DNA of 58,516 nt from Opitutales bacterium (GCA_022565335.1 JAIUMY010000008.1:1-58516); one strand, 5' to 3'; positions 9,723 to 18,579 are shown, counted from the stretch's first letter. Numbers and translations are program-made. The notes: generated from the sequence alone by a model not told the origin.

Positions 9723-10289
9723 TTAGCCTTCCTCCTCCGTCGGACGGAAGGTCAGGGCGGCGCCGTTGATGCAATACCGCAAGCCAGTGGGCTCGGGACC
9801 GTCCCGGAAGACATGGCCGAGGTGGCCTCCACAACGGGCGCAGTGCACTTCGACTCGCCGCATACCGAAGGATCGGTCGAGCTTATCCCCCAGATGGCTG
9901 GGATGGATGGCCGCGTAAAAACTGGGCCAGCCGGTGCCGGAGTCGTACTTGTGGTCGCTGTGAAACAGCGGGAGATCGCAACCTGCACAATGATAGACCC
10001 CGTCGCGGGTCTCTCCATCCAAGGGGCTGGAATAGGGCGACTCCGTTCCTTCCTGACGCAAGACCTTGAAAGCTTCGGACGACAACATCTCCCGCCACTC
10101 CTCCTCGCTCCGCTCCACCGGTGTCAGATCCCGGTCCATCGACTCCCATCCAGCTACCGGCTTCACCTGCGGATGATCCATCACATGACCGGAGTCATTG
10201 CGTTCCGGCTCTCCCCGCCCCCAGGAAAACGCCCAGCTTCCCCAAAGAACCGCCCCACCTAAAAAGAGTACTATCATCGCAAGTCTCAT
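9723..10289 (-). CDS. msrB: Exported peptide-methionine (R)-S-oxide reductase
   Basis: Repairs methionine-R-sulfoxide in proteins. The MsrB domain spans residues about 60-182. Zinc ligands Cys101/Cys104 (HCAGCDLPLF) and Cys150/Cys153 (HCARCGGHLGH) are present, and the catalytic Cys173 lies in RYCINGAALTF. The N-terminus MRLAMIVLFLGGAVLWGSWA is a signal peptide or membrane anchor, so this copy acts in the periplasm rather than the cytosol. The substrate loop SGTGWPSFYAAI is intact. No msrA is adjacent. The gene is convergent with the K+ channel and follows an unknown secreted protein gene on the same strand. Confidence 0.95.
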   Translation of the reverse strand: MRLAMIVLFLGGAVLWGSWAFSWGRGEPERNDSGHVMDHPQVKPVAGWESMDRDLTPVERSEEEWREMLSSEAFKVLRQEGTESPYSSPLDGETRDGVYHCAGCDLPLFHSDHKYDSGTGWPSFYAAIHPSHLGDKLDRSFGMRRVEVHCARCGGHLGHVFRDGPEPTGLRYCINGAALTFRPTEEEG

Positions 10290-10387
10290 TCAGTAGACTA
10301 CGTCATCTTCCTGCAAATTGCTACTGGCCCGAGACGATTCTTCCCCGGACAAGGACCTTGTAAAAACCGGATTGCCCTTACCTGCAC

Positions 10388-10957
10388 CTACTCGCCGGAA
10401 CCAGGGTCGTAGGGAAGGGTGCTTTTGTGCAAAACGATACGCAGGTCGCCAGAGTCGTCGCGGCGGAACCCAAAGGTTTTTTCCACCTTCACGTGCTCCC
10501 CCGCTCCATCGATAAAAGTAAAGTGCCCCATGGTCAGACCTACGTTGCCTTCAATATAATAGGTTTTCTTGCTGACCTCTACGTCTTTCCAGTCCTTTAA
10601 GGCAAAACCGCTGTCGTGAGGGAAATCTTCGTTACCTCCAACAAAGTAGGAAAGAGCCCCTTCCCGGGTCGTCCGGAAACTGTCTTCTCCGGACGCCAGG
10701 GTCGGTTTAAACAAAACAGGTCCCGCGCCATAGTTGTAGCCCTGGTCGATCACCTCCCCAGCTACCGTAACGGCATCCGATCCTTCCCGGTGCGCTGCGG
10801 AGATTTTCAACAACCCCTCGATCCAGCCTTCATAGGCCGCCTTCAGACAGGCTTGGGTAATCGGGGCGGGGCCACCGACCTCGGTTGGGGATTCCGCTTT
10901 CAGATAAAAAGCCGAACCAAAAAGTAACGCCAAGAGAGAATAAGAGATTTGTTTCAT
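10388..10957 (-). CDS. Secreted NTF2/SnoaL-like protein, often mislabelled phosphoribosyl-AMP cyclohydrolase
   Basis: I chose ATG at 10957 (MKQISYSLLALLFGSAFYLKA), which gives a clean signal peptide and 189 residues; a TTG twelve codons upstream is also open. The body has the pattern GYNYGAGPVLFKPTLAS, FRTTREGALSYFVGG, DSGFALKDW, TMGHFTFIDGAG and LRIVLHKSTLPYDP, which I recall from a family that databases often label phosphoribosyl-AMP cyclohydrolase. It has none of the HisI metal motifs (compare the true hisI at 39040), and its shape suggests an NTF2/SnoaL-like fold, so that name should not be used. Function unknown; probably periplasmic. It lies between msrB and a membrane protein gene, all on the minus strand. 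Confidence 0.75.
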   Translation of the reverse strand: MKQISYSLLALLFGSAFYLKAESPTEVGGPAPITQACLKAAYEGWIEGLLKISAAHREGSDAVTVAGEVIDQGYNYGAGPVLFKPTLASGEDSFRTTREGALSYFVGGNEDFPHDSGFALKDWKDVEVSKKTYYIEGNVGLTMGHFTFIDGAGEHVKVEKTFGFRRDDSGDLRIVLHKSTLPYDPGSGE

Positions 10958-11003
10958 ACCTATTGAGATAATTTTCAGTCCGAATTTTTTCAATCAAATT
11001 ACC

Positions 11004-11540
11004 TCAGCCGCCGAACCAGGCTCCGGAAATTTTGGCGCGGAGATCCAGGGCGGAGGTGTCCGGGACGTTCTCCAGAAGGTTGAAATAGAGGGTGAAGCCC
11101 ACCTTTTCCCGCGGCCCCAGTTCGCTTATAAACGCGGTCGAGTGATCGACCAACTCCTCGCCTCGGTATACATCGCAGATCACTTCAACATCTTCCATAG
11201 GTTTGTCGGAAGCCGATTGCAACAGCCCCAGTCCTTCCGTAAGGTTTTCCCTGGAAACCAGTTTCAGGGAAACGATCGAAGCCGCCTCGGGCGGGGCTTT
11301 CTCGCGTTCGTTTTCTTCAAAACTTTCGGTCATATCCTCCACCATATCGTCGCCGAATTTCTTCAACCAATCCATCGGAATCCATTTCGGCAAAACCCAG
11401 GATAACCAAACCAAAAAAATCCCCAGGGGCAAAAACCCGATACTCAACCAAAACCCTTCCAGTATTTTTTCCCAAATCATTACAGGAGTCTGAGAAAAAA
11501 TCTCCCCCAGGTCAATGCGTGGGAAAGAGTAAAAATCCAT
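11004..11540 (-). CDS. Membrane protein of unknown function
   Basis: The start is set by a strong Shine-Dalgarno (GAGGAGG, six bases before the ATG at 11540), one of the clearest in the window; an in-frame GTG eight codons earlier is less likely. The 178-residue product has one long hydrophobic stretch at about residues 30-52 (GFWLSIGFLPLGIFLVWLSW), an acidic linker (DDMVEDMTESFEENERE) and a C-terminal beta-rich domain from about residue 85 (IVSLKLVSRENLTEGLGL, then a segment around VICDVYRGEELV). That order suggests a single-pass anchor with a soluble domain. I do not recognise the family. It follows nusB by 45 bases and is probably in the ribH-nusB transcript. Confidence 0.75.
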   Translation of the reverse strand: MDFYSFPRIDLGEIFSQTPVMIWEKILEGFWLSIGFLPLGIFLVWLSWVLPKWIPMDWLKKFGDDMVEDMTESFEENEREKAPPEAASIVSLKLVSRENLTEGLGLLQSASDKPMEDVEVICDVYRGEELVDHSTAFISELGPREKVGFTLYFNLLENVPDTSALDLRAKISGAWFGG

Positions 11541-11585
11541 GGGTTCCTCCTCACCCCATACCACCTCAGCTCTCCGGGCCGGAGG

Positions 11586-12053
11586 TCAGATCCCGAATTT
11601 TTCGCCAGCCTGGCGGAGGGGGCGTTTGATCTCCCCTTTGAATTTATCGAGGATACCGTTGATGAACCGCTTGGCCTCGGGATTGGAAAATTCCTTACTC
11701 AGGTCAATGGCCTCGTTGATGGATACGATGGGCGGAATATCCTGACGATAAAGAATCTCGTAAATAGCCAGCCGCAGAATGGCCAAATCGATTTTGGCAA
11801 TGCGGTGAAAATCCCAGTTTTGCGCCAGGGCCCGGATCTTGCCATCCACTTCTTCGACTTTATCCAAAGTGCCGAGCAATAACTCCTCCCCAAATTGATA
11901 ATATTCCCGGGGCTGATCCTTTCCCTCAAAAAACAAATCCACCGAACTGATCAGGTGGTCCGGACGATTGGACTCCCAGGCATACAGGTATTGAATCGCG
12001 GCAATCCGGTTTTCCCGCCTCTTGGAGGGTTTTTTGTTTTTTGCCGCCTTCAT
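11586..12053 (-). CDS. nusB: Transcription antitermination factor NusB
   Basis: All-helical RNA-binding factor that, with NusE (S10), binds boxA in rRNA leaders. The 155 residues show the Arg-rich N-terminus (SKRRENRIAAIQYLYAWE), the LIDRIAILRLA-type helix (KIDLAILRLAIYEILYR) and the signature VSINEAIDLSKEFSNPEAKRF, followed by INGILDKF. The ATG overlaps the ribH stop by four bases, an arrangement also found in many other bacteria where ribH and nusB are adjacent. Length is normal. Confidence 0.97.
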   Translation of the reverse strand: MKAAKNKKPSKRRENRIAAIQYLYAWESNRPDHLISSVDLFFEGKDQPREYYQFGEELLLGTLDKVEEVDGKIRALAQNWDFHRIAKIDLAILRLAIYEILYRQDIPPIVSINEAIDLSKEFSNPEAKRFINGILDKFKGEIKRPLRQAGEKFGI

Positions 12054-12541
12054 GAGTTCTCGTAGAGCGCTCCCATCTGTTGACGAAGGGCCGCCATGGA
12101 GAGGGCCGTATAGGCAAACTCTCCCGCCCGGTCGATTTCGCCATGCACGCGTTCTTGAGCTTGCTCGTCGTTTTCGGCAACGATGACCCCGTTGATGACT
12201 GGCACCCCGGAATTCAAGGAAACCATTTGCAAGGCGTCGGATACACTCTGCGCGACAATATGATAATGCGCCGTAGCCCCCTTCTTTAACAAGCCAAGGG
12301 CGATGACCACATCAAATTCTCCGGAATCCGCGGCCGTTTGTATCGTCCAGGGTATTTCGTTGGAGCCGGGTACCCGATACACCGTGATTTTGTTCTCCTC
12401 CGCTCCATGACGAATCAACCCGGCCTGCGTTTTGGCCAGTAAGGCGTCGACCAGAACGGGATTGAAGGACGCGGCGACGATGGCCACCCGATAACGGGAG
12501 GCTTCTGGAAGGGAGGGCATTGGTGGACTTTCCTGACTCAT
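12050..12541 (-). CDS. ribH: 6,7-dimethyl-8-ribityllumazine synthase
   Basis: Penultimate step of riboflavin synthesis, condensing the butanone phosphate with the pyrimidine; the family forms pentamers or 60-mers. In the 163 residues the substrate-binding ASFNPVLVDALL, VPGSNEIPW and the phosphate-binding C-terminal NDEQAQERV are visible. The usual VIRGxTxHF/Y core reads ALGLLKKGATAHYHIV, so the Ile-Arg pair is replaced by Lys-Lys while the catalytic His is kept; this looks like a divergent but working enzyme. It is the first gene of the ribH-nusB unit and is divergent from the SNF2 gene across 123 bases that must carry both promoters. Confidence 0.95.
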   Translation of the reverse strand: MSQESPPMPSLPEASRYRVAIVAASFNPVLVDALLAKTQAGLIRHGAEENKITVYRVPGSNEIPWTIQTAADSGEFDVVIALGLLKKGATAHYHIVAQSVSDALQMVSLNSGVPVINGVIVAENDEQAQERVHGEIDRAGEFAYTALSMAALRQQMGALYENS

Positions 12542-12664
12542 TGCGATTTACTTGAAAAACCGCTTATTAAAGCCCAAAGCCTTCTCCGACACAAGACCGG
12601 AAACAGAAAAGAAGAAATGGCCTTGGCCTGATCCTGGCTTAGGGGTAGAGTAACCGTTTGGCCC

Positions 12665-15600
12665 ATGCAACAGGAACCGCCCAATTTAATCGACCTTCTC
12701 GACGAACTTCGCCCGAACATCCTCTTTTCGGTGTGTGGGCCCGTGGACCTTCCTCATGCGCTACGGGCGGGCCGGAACTCGATCAAAGGCTTTTCCTGGG
12801 GAACGGGGGGTCGTACCCTCCACGTCCACTTTACCACCAGAGATGAGGTGGTGATCAAACCCGGCCCTGGTGAAGAGTTGCGATGGTTCCTTAACGGTTC
12901 CGAACAAAGACCGGGCGATTTTCACCCGATGACCGCCGGGGCTTTGGCCGTACTTTTGACCCTGCGCCAAAAGGCACGTTTCTTTCAACCGGATTTGCCT
13001 CCGGAAAAAGTTGCTGCCTGGAACCAGCAACTGGAGCGGGAAGCGCCCCCGGAGCCCGAGCACCACATCTCCGAAAAAGAATCCATGGAAAAGCCAACGC
13101 CCGCACCCCCTTCCCCGCTTCCCAAGCGACAAAAGCCGAAAACGGGCGCGGTTCTTCGCCTGGAGGTGAAGGCCGATGGAAGCTGGTATGTCAATCCACA
13201 CATCCTTTGGGGAACCGACCGCTTGAAAGCCGCCCAGGAATACTTCACCTGCTCGGAAGAGGCCCGGCGGATCAATGAGGCCAAGGACTTTTTTGCCGCC
13301 TTGCAGGATGTTCTCGACGAAGGACGTATTCCCGTGGAAATGGATTGCCCCGGGGAGGAAAGGGTCACGATTACCTCCACTTCCGAACCTCCGGCAGACT
13401 ATCGCCTCGCTTTGCATTGGGACCGGCAGGCGGACGAAATTTCCCTGGATTGCCAAAACGCCGGTCCGGGCGGACGACCGGGGTTGGTCCTGAGCGACGA
13501 GTTTCAAGTGACCCAGGGCGGATGCTTACAACGGGGACACCTACCCTCCTTGGCCGCCGTATTGGCTTTTCTCTATCAGATTCAGCACAACGATCCGGAT
13601 GATTTTGGCTACGGAAGCGATATATCCTACCGCTTTTTGCCGGACGCCCCTCTGCGCTTTCACCGGACAGAATTTGAATCTCTTTGGGCTTTGCATGGCA
13701 ACCCTCTTCGGGAATCGGATTTAGAACAACTTCCGTTGCTCGTCGACGGCAAGGAAACGTCGCCGCTCCCCACGCAGACGGCCACTACAGGTATTGCCTT
13801 CACCCGTAAATCACCGGACGCCCCGTATCAGGTATCGCTTTTTGTCAAAACCCCACACCGCCATCTGGAAATTCCGGAAAAAGGGTTTTTCTGGCCCAAA
13901 CTGTACTTCTTTCGCCGCTACAACCGCCTTTTTCGCCAGGAAGACCGACGGGAAAAAATCCTGAACTACTGCCTCGGTCTCACGGCGAACCAGACTCTTC
14001 AGGAACGCCACCACCAAATCAATGAGATCGTTGAAAAGGAGGAGGATCCGGCAACCCCGGGCATCAGTAGCGACTTGCGGGAGTTTTTCCGCGACCTTTC
14101 TCCGCACCTCCCCTACGCCGAGTCCACTTACAGTTGGGTTTTTCCCTGCAAAGGGGACTCAACCAAGGAGCAAGCACCAACCTTCGAACCGGTGCGCATC
14201 CTGTCCTCTTCTCTCGCCCGCGCCAGCTTTTTGTTGGCCGCCGTACAAGGGAAAGCCGATTTCGCCAGCGCCCTGACCTCCCGGGTGTGGGATACCGTCC
14301 GGGAAGAAGAACTCCCGGACCTTCTCGAAGAACTGCTCCCCCTCACCGCCAATGAGGGCTTTACCGTTCTGGTGGACGGGGAGGAACCGGAAATCGAGCA
14401 AATCGATTTCGCCCTCACCTTCCGGGAAAAAGAAAACGAGTACGATTGGTTTGAAGTGCATCCGGAATTCTTTCACGCTGGCCGCCTCCTGGAACCGGAG
14501 GACTGGGGAGATCTTCTGCAAAAAGGGTCCCGCACCAAAAAAACGAAAAAGGGCCTGGTCATCCAGAAAATGACCGACTTGGAAAAAGCCCGCAAAGGGT
14601 TTGAGGCGCTCGCCCGGGGACAAAAAAAAGGGGAAAGCCATATTCACCGTCTGCACCTCTTCGACTGGGCTGCCTTGCGCCGTGAAGGACTCTCGGTCGA
14701 ACTTCCGCCCAAGGAAAGGGAGATCATCGACTCCCTCAGTAATTTCTCCGGCATCCCCCCGGTTCCCCTACCGGCAAACCTTCAGGCCGACCTGCGCCCG
14801 TATCAGCTTGAAGGATACCATTGGTTGGCCTTTCTCTACCAACACCGCTTCGGCGGGTGCCTCGCGGATGATATGGGTCTCGGCAAAACCCTCCAGACCA
14901 TTGCCCTTCTCCTCGCCCTGCGCGACGGTACCATTCCTTTGCAGGGCGACGGCAAGGCCCCGCATCTATTGATCCTTCCTACCTCCCTCGTTTTTAATTG
15001 GCAAAGTGAGCTGGAAAAATTTGCCCCTGATCTGACCTATTTTATCTATCGCGGCCCCGGTCGCCAACCGGACTTCGCCGGGCACGATATTGTCCTCACC
15101 ACCTACGATATCGCCCGCTTGGATGCGAATGTCCTTTGTCAGCACCCCTGGCAAGTCGTCATGCTGGATGAAGCCCAAGCGGTCAAAAACGAAAAGTCCC
15201 GTCGTCATCAACAGATACGCCGGATCCAAGGGCAATTTCACCTGTGCTTAACCGGCACCCCCGTGGAAAACCATCCCAAGGAATTCCGTTCCATAATGAA
15301 CCTCGCCCTGCCGGGCCTCTTCGGGGATTTGGAGGGCGTTTCCAACAAGTGGTTGGCCCTTCATATCGGGCTACTTTCTACCCGCTCCGCGCCTTTCGTT
15401 TTGCGCCGCACCAAAAAAGCCGTCCTCAAGGATCTCCCCGCCAAGGAGGAGCGTACCGTGGTGTTGGAAATGGATCCCCGGCAAAAAGCCCTTTACCTGC
15501 GCGAAGCCGCCCGAATCCGCACCGATATTGCCGCCGCCTTTGAACAATTGGGTTCCTCCCAGGCCGGGCTCCTCGCCCTTACCGCCATCAATCGGTTGCG

Positions 15601-16171
15601 TCAACTTTGTGTTCACCCCAGACTTCTCCGGCCGGAGGAAAAACCTCATTCTCCCAAAACCGAATACTTGCTCGACACTCTCCACCAATTGAAAGAGGAA
15701 GGACACTCCTGCCTGGTCTTTTCCCAATACACGGGCGTCCTCGATCTTTTGGAACCTCTTCTGCGCAAGGACCACTTGGCGTACCTCCGCCTCGATGGCT
15801 CCACTCCGCACAAAAGACGTCAGGAATACGTGGAGACTTTTCAAAAAGCCTCCGGCCCCAATGTTTTTCTGATCAGCCTGCGCGCGGGCGGAGTCGGGCT
15901 GAACCTGACCAAGGCCTCCTACGTGATGCACCTCGACCCCTGGTGGAACCCGGCAGTGGAAAATCAGGCTTCGGACCGCGCCCACCGGATTGGCCAAAAG
16001 CGCAAAGTGCTGGTGCAGAAACTGGTCATGAAGGAAACCGTCGAGGAGAAAATCCTCAAACTCAAGGAAAAGAAGGCTCAACTCTTCGCCGACATCCTCG
16101 GCAAATCGGAGGAAATGCCCGCCTCTACGGCTTTACAGCGCGAGGATTTTGCCTACCTACTGGGAGATTGA
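12665..16171 (+). CDS. SNF2-family ATPase (DEAD/DEAH-like, RapA/Snf2 class) with long N-terminal region
   Basis: A 1168-residue DNA translocase. The C-terminal half has the full motor: motif I DDMGLGKTLQT near residue 735, motif II as DEAQAVKN near 833 (DEAQ rather than DEAH), motif III LTGTPVENH, and in the second RecA lobe VFSQYTGVLDLL, LRLDGSTPHKRRQ, SLRAGGVGLNLT and the closing HRIGQKRKV. The N-terminal 700 residues include an acidic/proline stretch (about 118-155) and a part that resembles the bacterial SNF2 helicase-associated region; no SWIM zinc finger (CxC...CxH) is visible. Bacterial SNF2 proteins remodel protein-DNA complexes or serve in defence; the gene here is alone, without nuclease or methylase neighbours, so a housekeeping or repair role is as likely. 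ATG start, divergent from ribH. Confidence 0.9.
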   Translation: MQQEPPNLIDLLDELRPNILFSVCGPVDLPHALRAGRNSIKGFSWGTGGRTLHVHFTTRDEVVIKPGPGEELRWFLNGSEQRPGDFHPMTAGALAVLLTLRQKARFFQPDLPPEKVAAWNQQLEREAPPEPEHHISEKESMEKPTPAPPSPLPKRQKPKTGAVLRLEVKADGSWYVNPHILWGTDRLKAAQEYFTCSEEARRINEAKDFFAALQDVLDEGRIPVEMDCPGEERVTITSTSEPPADYRLALHWDRQADEISLDCQNAGPGGRPGLVLSDEFQVTQGGCLQRGHLPSLAAVLAFLYQIQHNDPDDFGYGSDISYRFLPDAPLRFHRTEFESLWALHGNPLRESDLEQLPLLVDGKETSPLPTQTATTGIAFTRKSPDAPYQVSLFVKTPHRHLEIPEKGFFWPKLYFFRRYNRLFRQEDRREKILNYCLGLTANQTLQERHHQINEIVEKEEDPATPGISSDLREFFRDLSPHLPYAESTYSWVFPCKGDSTKEQAPTFEPVRILSSSLARASFLLAAVQGKADFASALTSRVWDTVREEELPDLLEELLPLTANEGFTVLVDGEEPEIEQIDFALTFREKENEYDWFEVHPEFFHAGRLLEPEDWGDLLQKGSRTKKTKKGLVIQKMTDLEKARKGFEALARGQKKGESHIHRLHLFDWAALRREGLSVELPPKEREIIDSLSNFSGIPPVPLPANLQADLRPYQLEGYHWLAFLYQHRFGGCLADDMGLGKTLQTIALLLALRDGTIPLQGDGKAPHLLILPTSLVFNWQSELEKFAPDLTYFIYRGPGRQPDFAGHDIVLTTYDIARLDANVLCQHPWQVVMLDEAQAVKNEKSRRHQQIRRIQGQFHLCLTGTPVENHPKEFRSIMNLALPGLFGDLEGVSNKWLALHIGLLSTRSAPFVLRRTKKAVLKDLPAKEERTVVLEMDPRQKALYLREAARIRTDIAAAFEQLGSSQAGLLALTAINRLRQLCVHPRLLRPEEKPHSPKTEYLLDTLHQLKEEGHSCLVFSQYTGVLDLLEPLLRKDHLAYLRLDGSTPHKRRQEYVETFQKASGPNVFLISLRAGGVGLNLTKASYVMHLDPWWNPAVENQASDRAHRIGQKRKVLVQKLVMKETVEEKILKLKEKKAQLFADILGKSEEMPASTALQREDFAYLLGD

Positions 16172-16199
16172 CCAACCCTCGGCAAAGAAAAACCTGTTT

Positions 16200-16322
16200 T
16201 TACTTTTTCGCCTTGGCCTTGGCTTTGGGTTTGCTTTTGGCTTTTTGGGCCGCTTCTTTTTTGCGGGCAAGGTAAGCCTTACGGCGTTGGCGTTTCTGAA
16301 CTTTATTGTATTGTTGTCCCAT
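16200..16322 (-). CDS. 40-residue highly basic protein
   Basis: ATG at 16322 to TAA at 16200 encodes MGQQYNKVQKRQRRKAYLAR followed by KKEAAQKAKSKPKAKAKAKK: 19 of 40 residues are Lys or Arg, with an Ala-Lys tail. I recall similar tiny proteins with an MGxxYNK start and basic body from Opitutae, but have no search to prove it. The charge suggests RNA or DNA binding (ribosome- or nucleoid-associated); that is inference. The Shine-Dalgarno is poor. It lies between the SNF2 gene (convergent) and the propeller gene. A longer open frame on the same strand (16157-16384) overlaps it but has no such composition logic. Confidence 0.65.
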   Translation of the reverse strand: MGQQYNKVQKRQRRKAYLARKKEAAQKAKSKPKAKAKAKK

Positions 16323-16396
16323 AGAGAAAAAGAGCTAAGCAAAAACCCGTCGGCAAAGTCAATGCCTTTTAGTCGCACCACCAACCGAATATTTCT

Positions 16397-17539
16397 TTAT
16401 CCCGTATGCCGGAGCAGCTCCTCCAACGGACAAACCGCCACCGAAGGCTCGCCCAGGGCCGTGGTCGTGTAGATCACCAAACTCCCGTCGGTCGAAAAAT
16501 GAGGATGCGGGTCGAGATGACAAGCCCGGAAATCCCGCCAAGGGACCGGTTGTGGTGGCATGGCCTCGACAATATTCACCGTACGACCGGTCTGCCGGTT
16601 TAAAAACCCGACCCGGCAAGGAGTCTTCTCATTCCACTTGTAACACCCCTGGTCGCGGACCAGGTAAAGATTGCCCGGGTCACTCATGCCATGGATCGCT
16701 TCTCCCGACCATAGCAACTCGCCTTTCCCGGTTTCCGGATCATGCTCGAAAATTCCCTCTTTGTAGTCGCAATACTGCACCTTGCCAGAATGTGTCCACC
16801 ACTCGTGACAGGCCATCGCGGTACGCCCGAACCAGAGACGCGGATCCAAGGGCTCGTAACGGTCAAGGGTGGTGTTCATCAGCCAGATACGCATATCCAT
16901 TTGCTCCTTTTGCCCGGTCATCGGATCGGTCCAATGCCCTTGGTTGATCAGGAACAACTCCGGATCATGCCAGGAAGCAATCGCATGGTGATGCTCGTGA
17001 CCAAACCATTTCAAGGGGTGAAACGCCCCCGTCTCCCGCTCCACCAGACTAATCAACCAACGGGCCCCAATTCGGCTATCGAGAATAAAATACTTTCCAT
17101 CGGCCGTCAGGGTGGGGTTGGTCACCAAACGAAACAAATGCCGCCCTCCCAGAATTTCCTTGGGCAAACGAAAGATCTCCTCGGCGGGGCCATCTACAGG
17201 CTGCCGCAAAATACGGTCCCCCACCGGAAAATAAACCACGCGAGGATCCTCCGGATCAAAGACCCCACGCTGCCCCCAATGGGGGAAAAGTCTTACCTTC
17301 TCCAGATCTCCCTGCAAGGGCACCGCCGCCGGATACACATTCGTCTGATGCGGCCGGAAAATGCTGAACCACAAGAAGGCATTATCGGCATCAACGCTGG
17401 GACGGGTAAAATACCACGCTTTTTGCCGCTCGCCCGCAACGGGACGCAAAACAAAACTGCGTACTCCCGTATGAGGATCTTCCCAAGGGATAAAAAGTGG
17501 ATGTTCAGCAAGTTTCTCGGTCCAGGCAACTTGAGTCAT
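16397..17539 (-). CDS. PL22-like (oligogalacturonate lyase family) beta-propeller protein
   Basis: With ATG at 17539 the product has 380 residues; a TTG eighteen codons upstream is in frame but less likely. The spacing of short beta repeats and the motifs CHEWWTHSGKVQYCDY (His245) and LDPHPHFSTDGS (His345, His347) match the seven-bladed propeller of oligogalacturonate lyases, where three His and a Gln hold the metal; the Gln three residues before the HxH pair is Leu here. There is no signal peptide, which fits an intracellular enzyme acting on imported oligouronides. A TolB-like propeller with another role cannot be excluded. No pectin or uronate genes are adjacent; tatC is divergent. Confidence 0.7.
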   Translation of the reverse strand: MTQVAWTEKLAEHPLFIPWEDPHTGVRSFVLRPVAGERQKAWYFTRPSVDADNAFLWFSIFRPHQTNVYPAAVPLQGDLEKVRLFPHWGQRGVFDPEDPRVVYFPVGDRILRQPVDGPAEEIFRLPKEILGGRHLFRLVTNPTLTADGKYFILDSRIGARWLISLVERETGAFHPLKWFGHEHHHAIASWHDPELFLINQGHWTDPMTGQKEQMDMRIWLMNTTLDRYEPLDPRLWFGRTAMACHEWWTHSGKVQYCDYKEGIFEHDPETGKGELLWSGEAIHGMSDPGNLYLVRDQGCYKWNEKTPCRVGFLNRQTGRTVNIVEAMPPQPVPWRDFRACHLDPHPHFSTDGSLVIYTTTALGEPSVAVCPLEELLRHTG

Positions 17540-17703
17540 AAGACGGACATCTTGGCGAAGAAACTTGGCGCAGAGCAAGAGTTTCCTCGCCAAAGAACAA
17601 AAAGGGATACTCCTTGAACGGAAAATCGGCTATCAGGTCGCAACACCTTTCAATCAAAGATATGCAGAAGCTGGTTGCCCTCAACCGGGTTTTTTCTCAT
17701 TCT

Positions 17704-18579
17704 ATGGCTTTTATGAAAACCGATCACGACAGCCCTGCGGACCACATGGCGCAATCCCCGGCGGAACCCGAACCCGGGGAATGGTCTGCCCCTCCCTCTC
17801 CGGAGGAGGAGGAAGGCATGGGTTTTCTTGATCACCTTGAGGAGTTGCGCTGGGTTCTGTTTAAGTCCCTGATTGCCTTTGTTCTCGGTATGACGCTGGT
17901 TTTTTCCTTCCTCGGCTTCTTTACCGAGATCGTCAATGCCCCCCTGTATCGCATCGTCGGCACCGAAAATCTGCCCAACGGCCAATTGGTCACCACCTCG
18001 CCGATGGGCATCCTCTCCCTCCTCCTGCAAATCGGCTTCTTGGGTGGACTCGGCCTGGCCATGCCTTTTATCCTGTATTTTGTCGCCAGCTTTATCGCCC
18101 CCGCCCTCACCGAACGCGAAAGGAAACTCCTTCTCCCCGCCTGCCTGGGCGCAGGCCTGCTGTTTCTCGGAGGAGTCCTCCTCGGGTACTTCGTCATCCT
18201 GCCCGGCTTCCTGACCATGGCGAACTTCCTCCACCAACAGATCGATATCGCCATGTTCTGGGCCGCCGACCGGTATTACAGTTTGGTCGTCTGGCTCCTC
18301 ATTGGCCTCGGTTTCGCCTTTCAATTCCCGCTGGTCCTCCTCGCCCTTATCCAACTGGACATCGTCCAAACGAAAACCCTAACCCTCTACCGGCGACATA
18401 TGATTGTCGTCTTCTTCGTCGTCGGCATGATGATTTCCCCTACTTGGGACCCTTTTACCCAAACCGCTATTGCCATGCCCATGTGGCTGCTCTACGAGGG
18501 TACCATTCGCCTCGGGCGACGCCTCGAAAAACGCCGGGCCGAAGTTGAAAAAGAGCTTTTTAAGGATGTTTTGGATTAA
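17704..18579 (+). CDS. tatC: Sec-independent protein translocase TatC
   Basis: Receptor of the twin-arginine pathway in the inner membrane. Six membrane helices are visible, and the N-terminal signature MGFLDHLEELRWVLFKSLIA contains the Glu residues that bind the RR signal. The start is uncertain: ATG at 17704 (291 residues, used here), ATG at 17713, ATG at 17662 and TTG at 17614 are all in frame, none with a good ribosome site. Any of them gives an unusual acidic, proline-rich N-terminal extension (EPEPGEWSAPPSPEEEEG) before the conserved core, absent from E. coli TatC. No tatA or tatB is next to it. A kinase gene follows 52 bases later. Confidence 0.93.
   Translation: MAFMKTDHDSPADHMAQSPAEPEPGEWSAPPSPEEEEGMGFLDHLEELRWVLFKSLIAFVLGMTLVFSFLGFFTEIVNAPLYRIVGTENLPNGQLVTTSPMGILSLLLQIGFLGGLGLAMPFILYFVASFIAPALTERERKLLLPACLGAGLLFLGGVLLGYFVILPGFLTMANFLHQQIDIAMFWAADRYYSLVVWLLIGLGFAFQFPLVLLALIQLDIVQTKTLTLYRRHMIVVFFVVGMMISPTWDPFTQTAIAMPMWLLYEGTIRLGRRLEKRRAEVEKELFKDVLD

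Noticed and set aside
10388..10957. A second hisI
   Set aside because: It has a signal peptide and lacks the DCDxD and CHxG...C metal motifs found in the genuine hisI.
16157..16384. 75-codon minus-strand frame overlapping the 40-residue basic protein
   Set aside because: It is in a different frame from the better-composed small protein and looks like its shadow.
17650..18369. 239-codon acidic frame antisense to tatC
   Set aside because: A reverse-complement shadow of a membrane protein gene, which gives acidic, low-complexity sequence.
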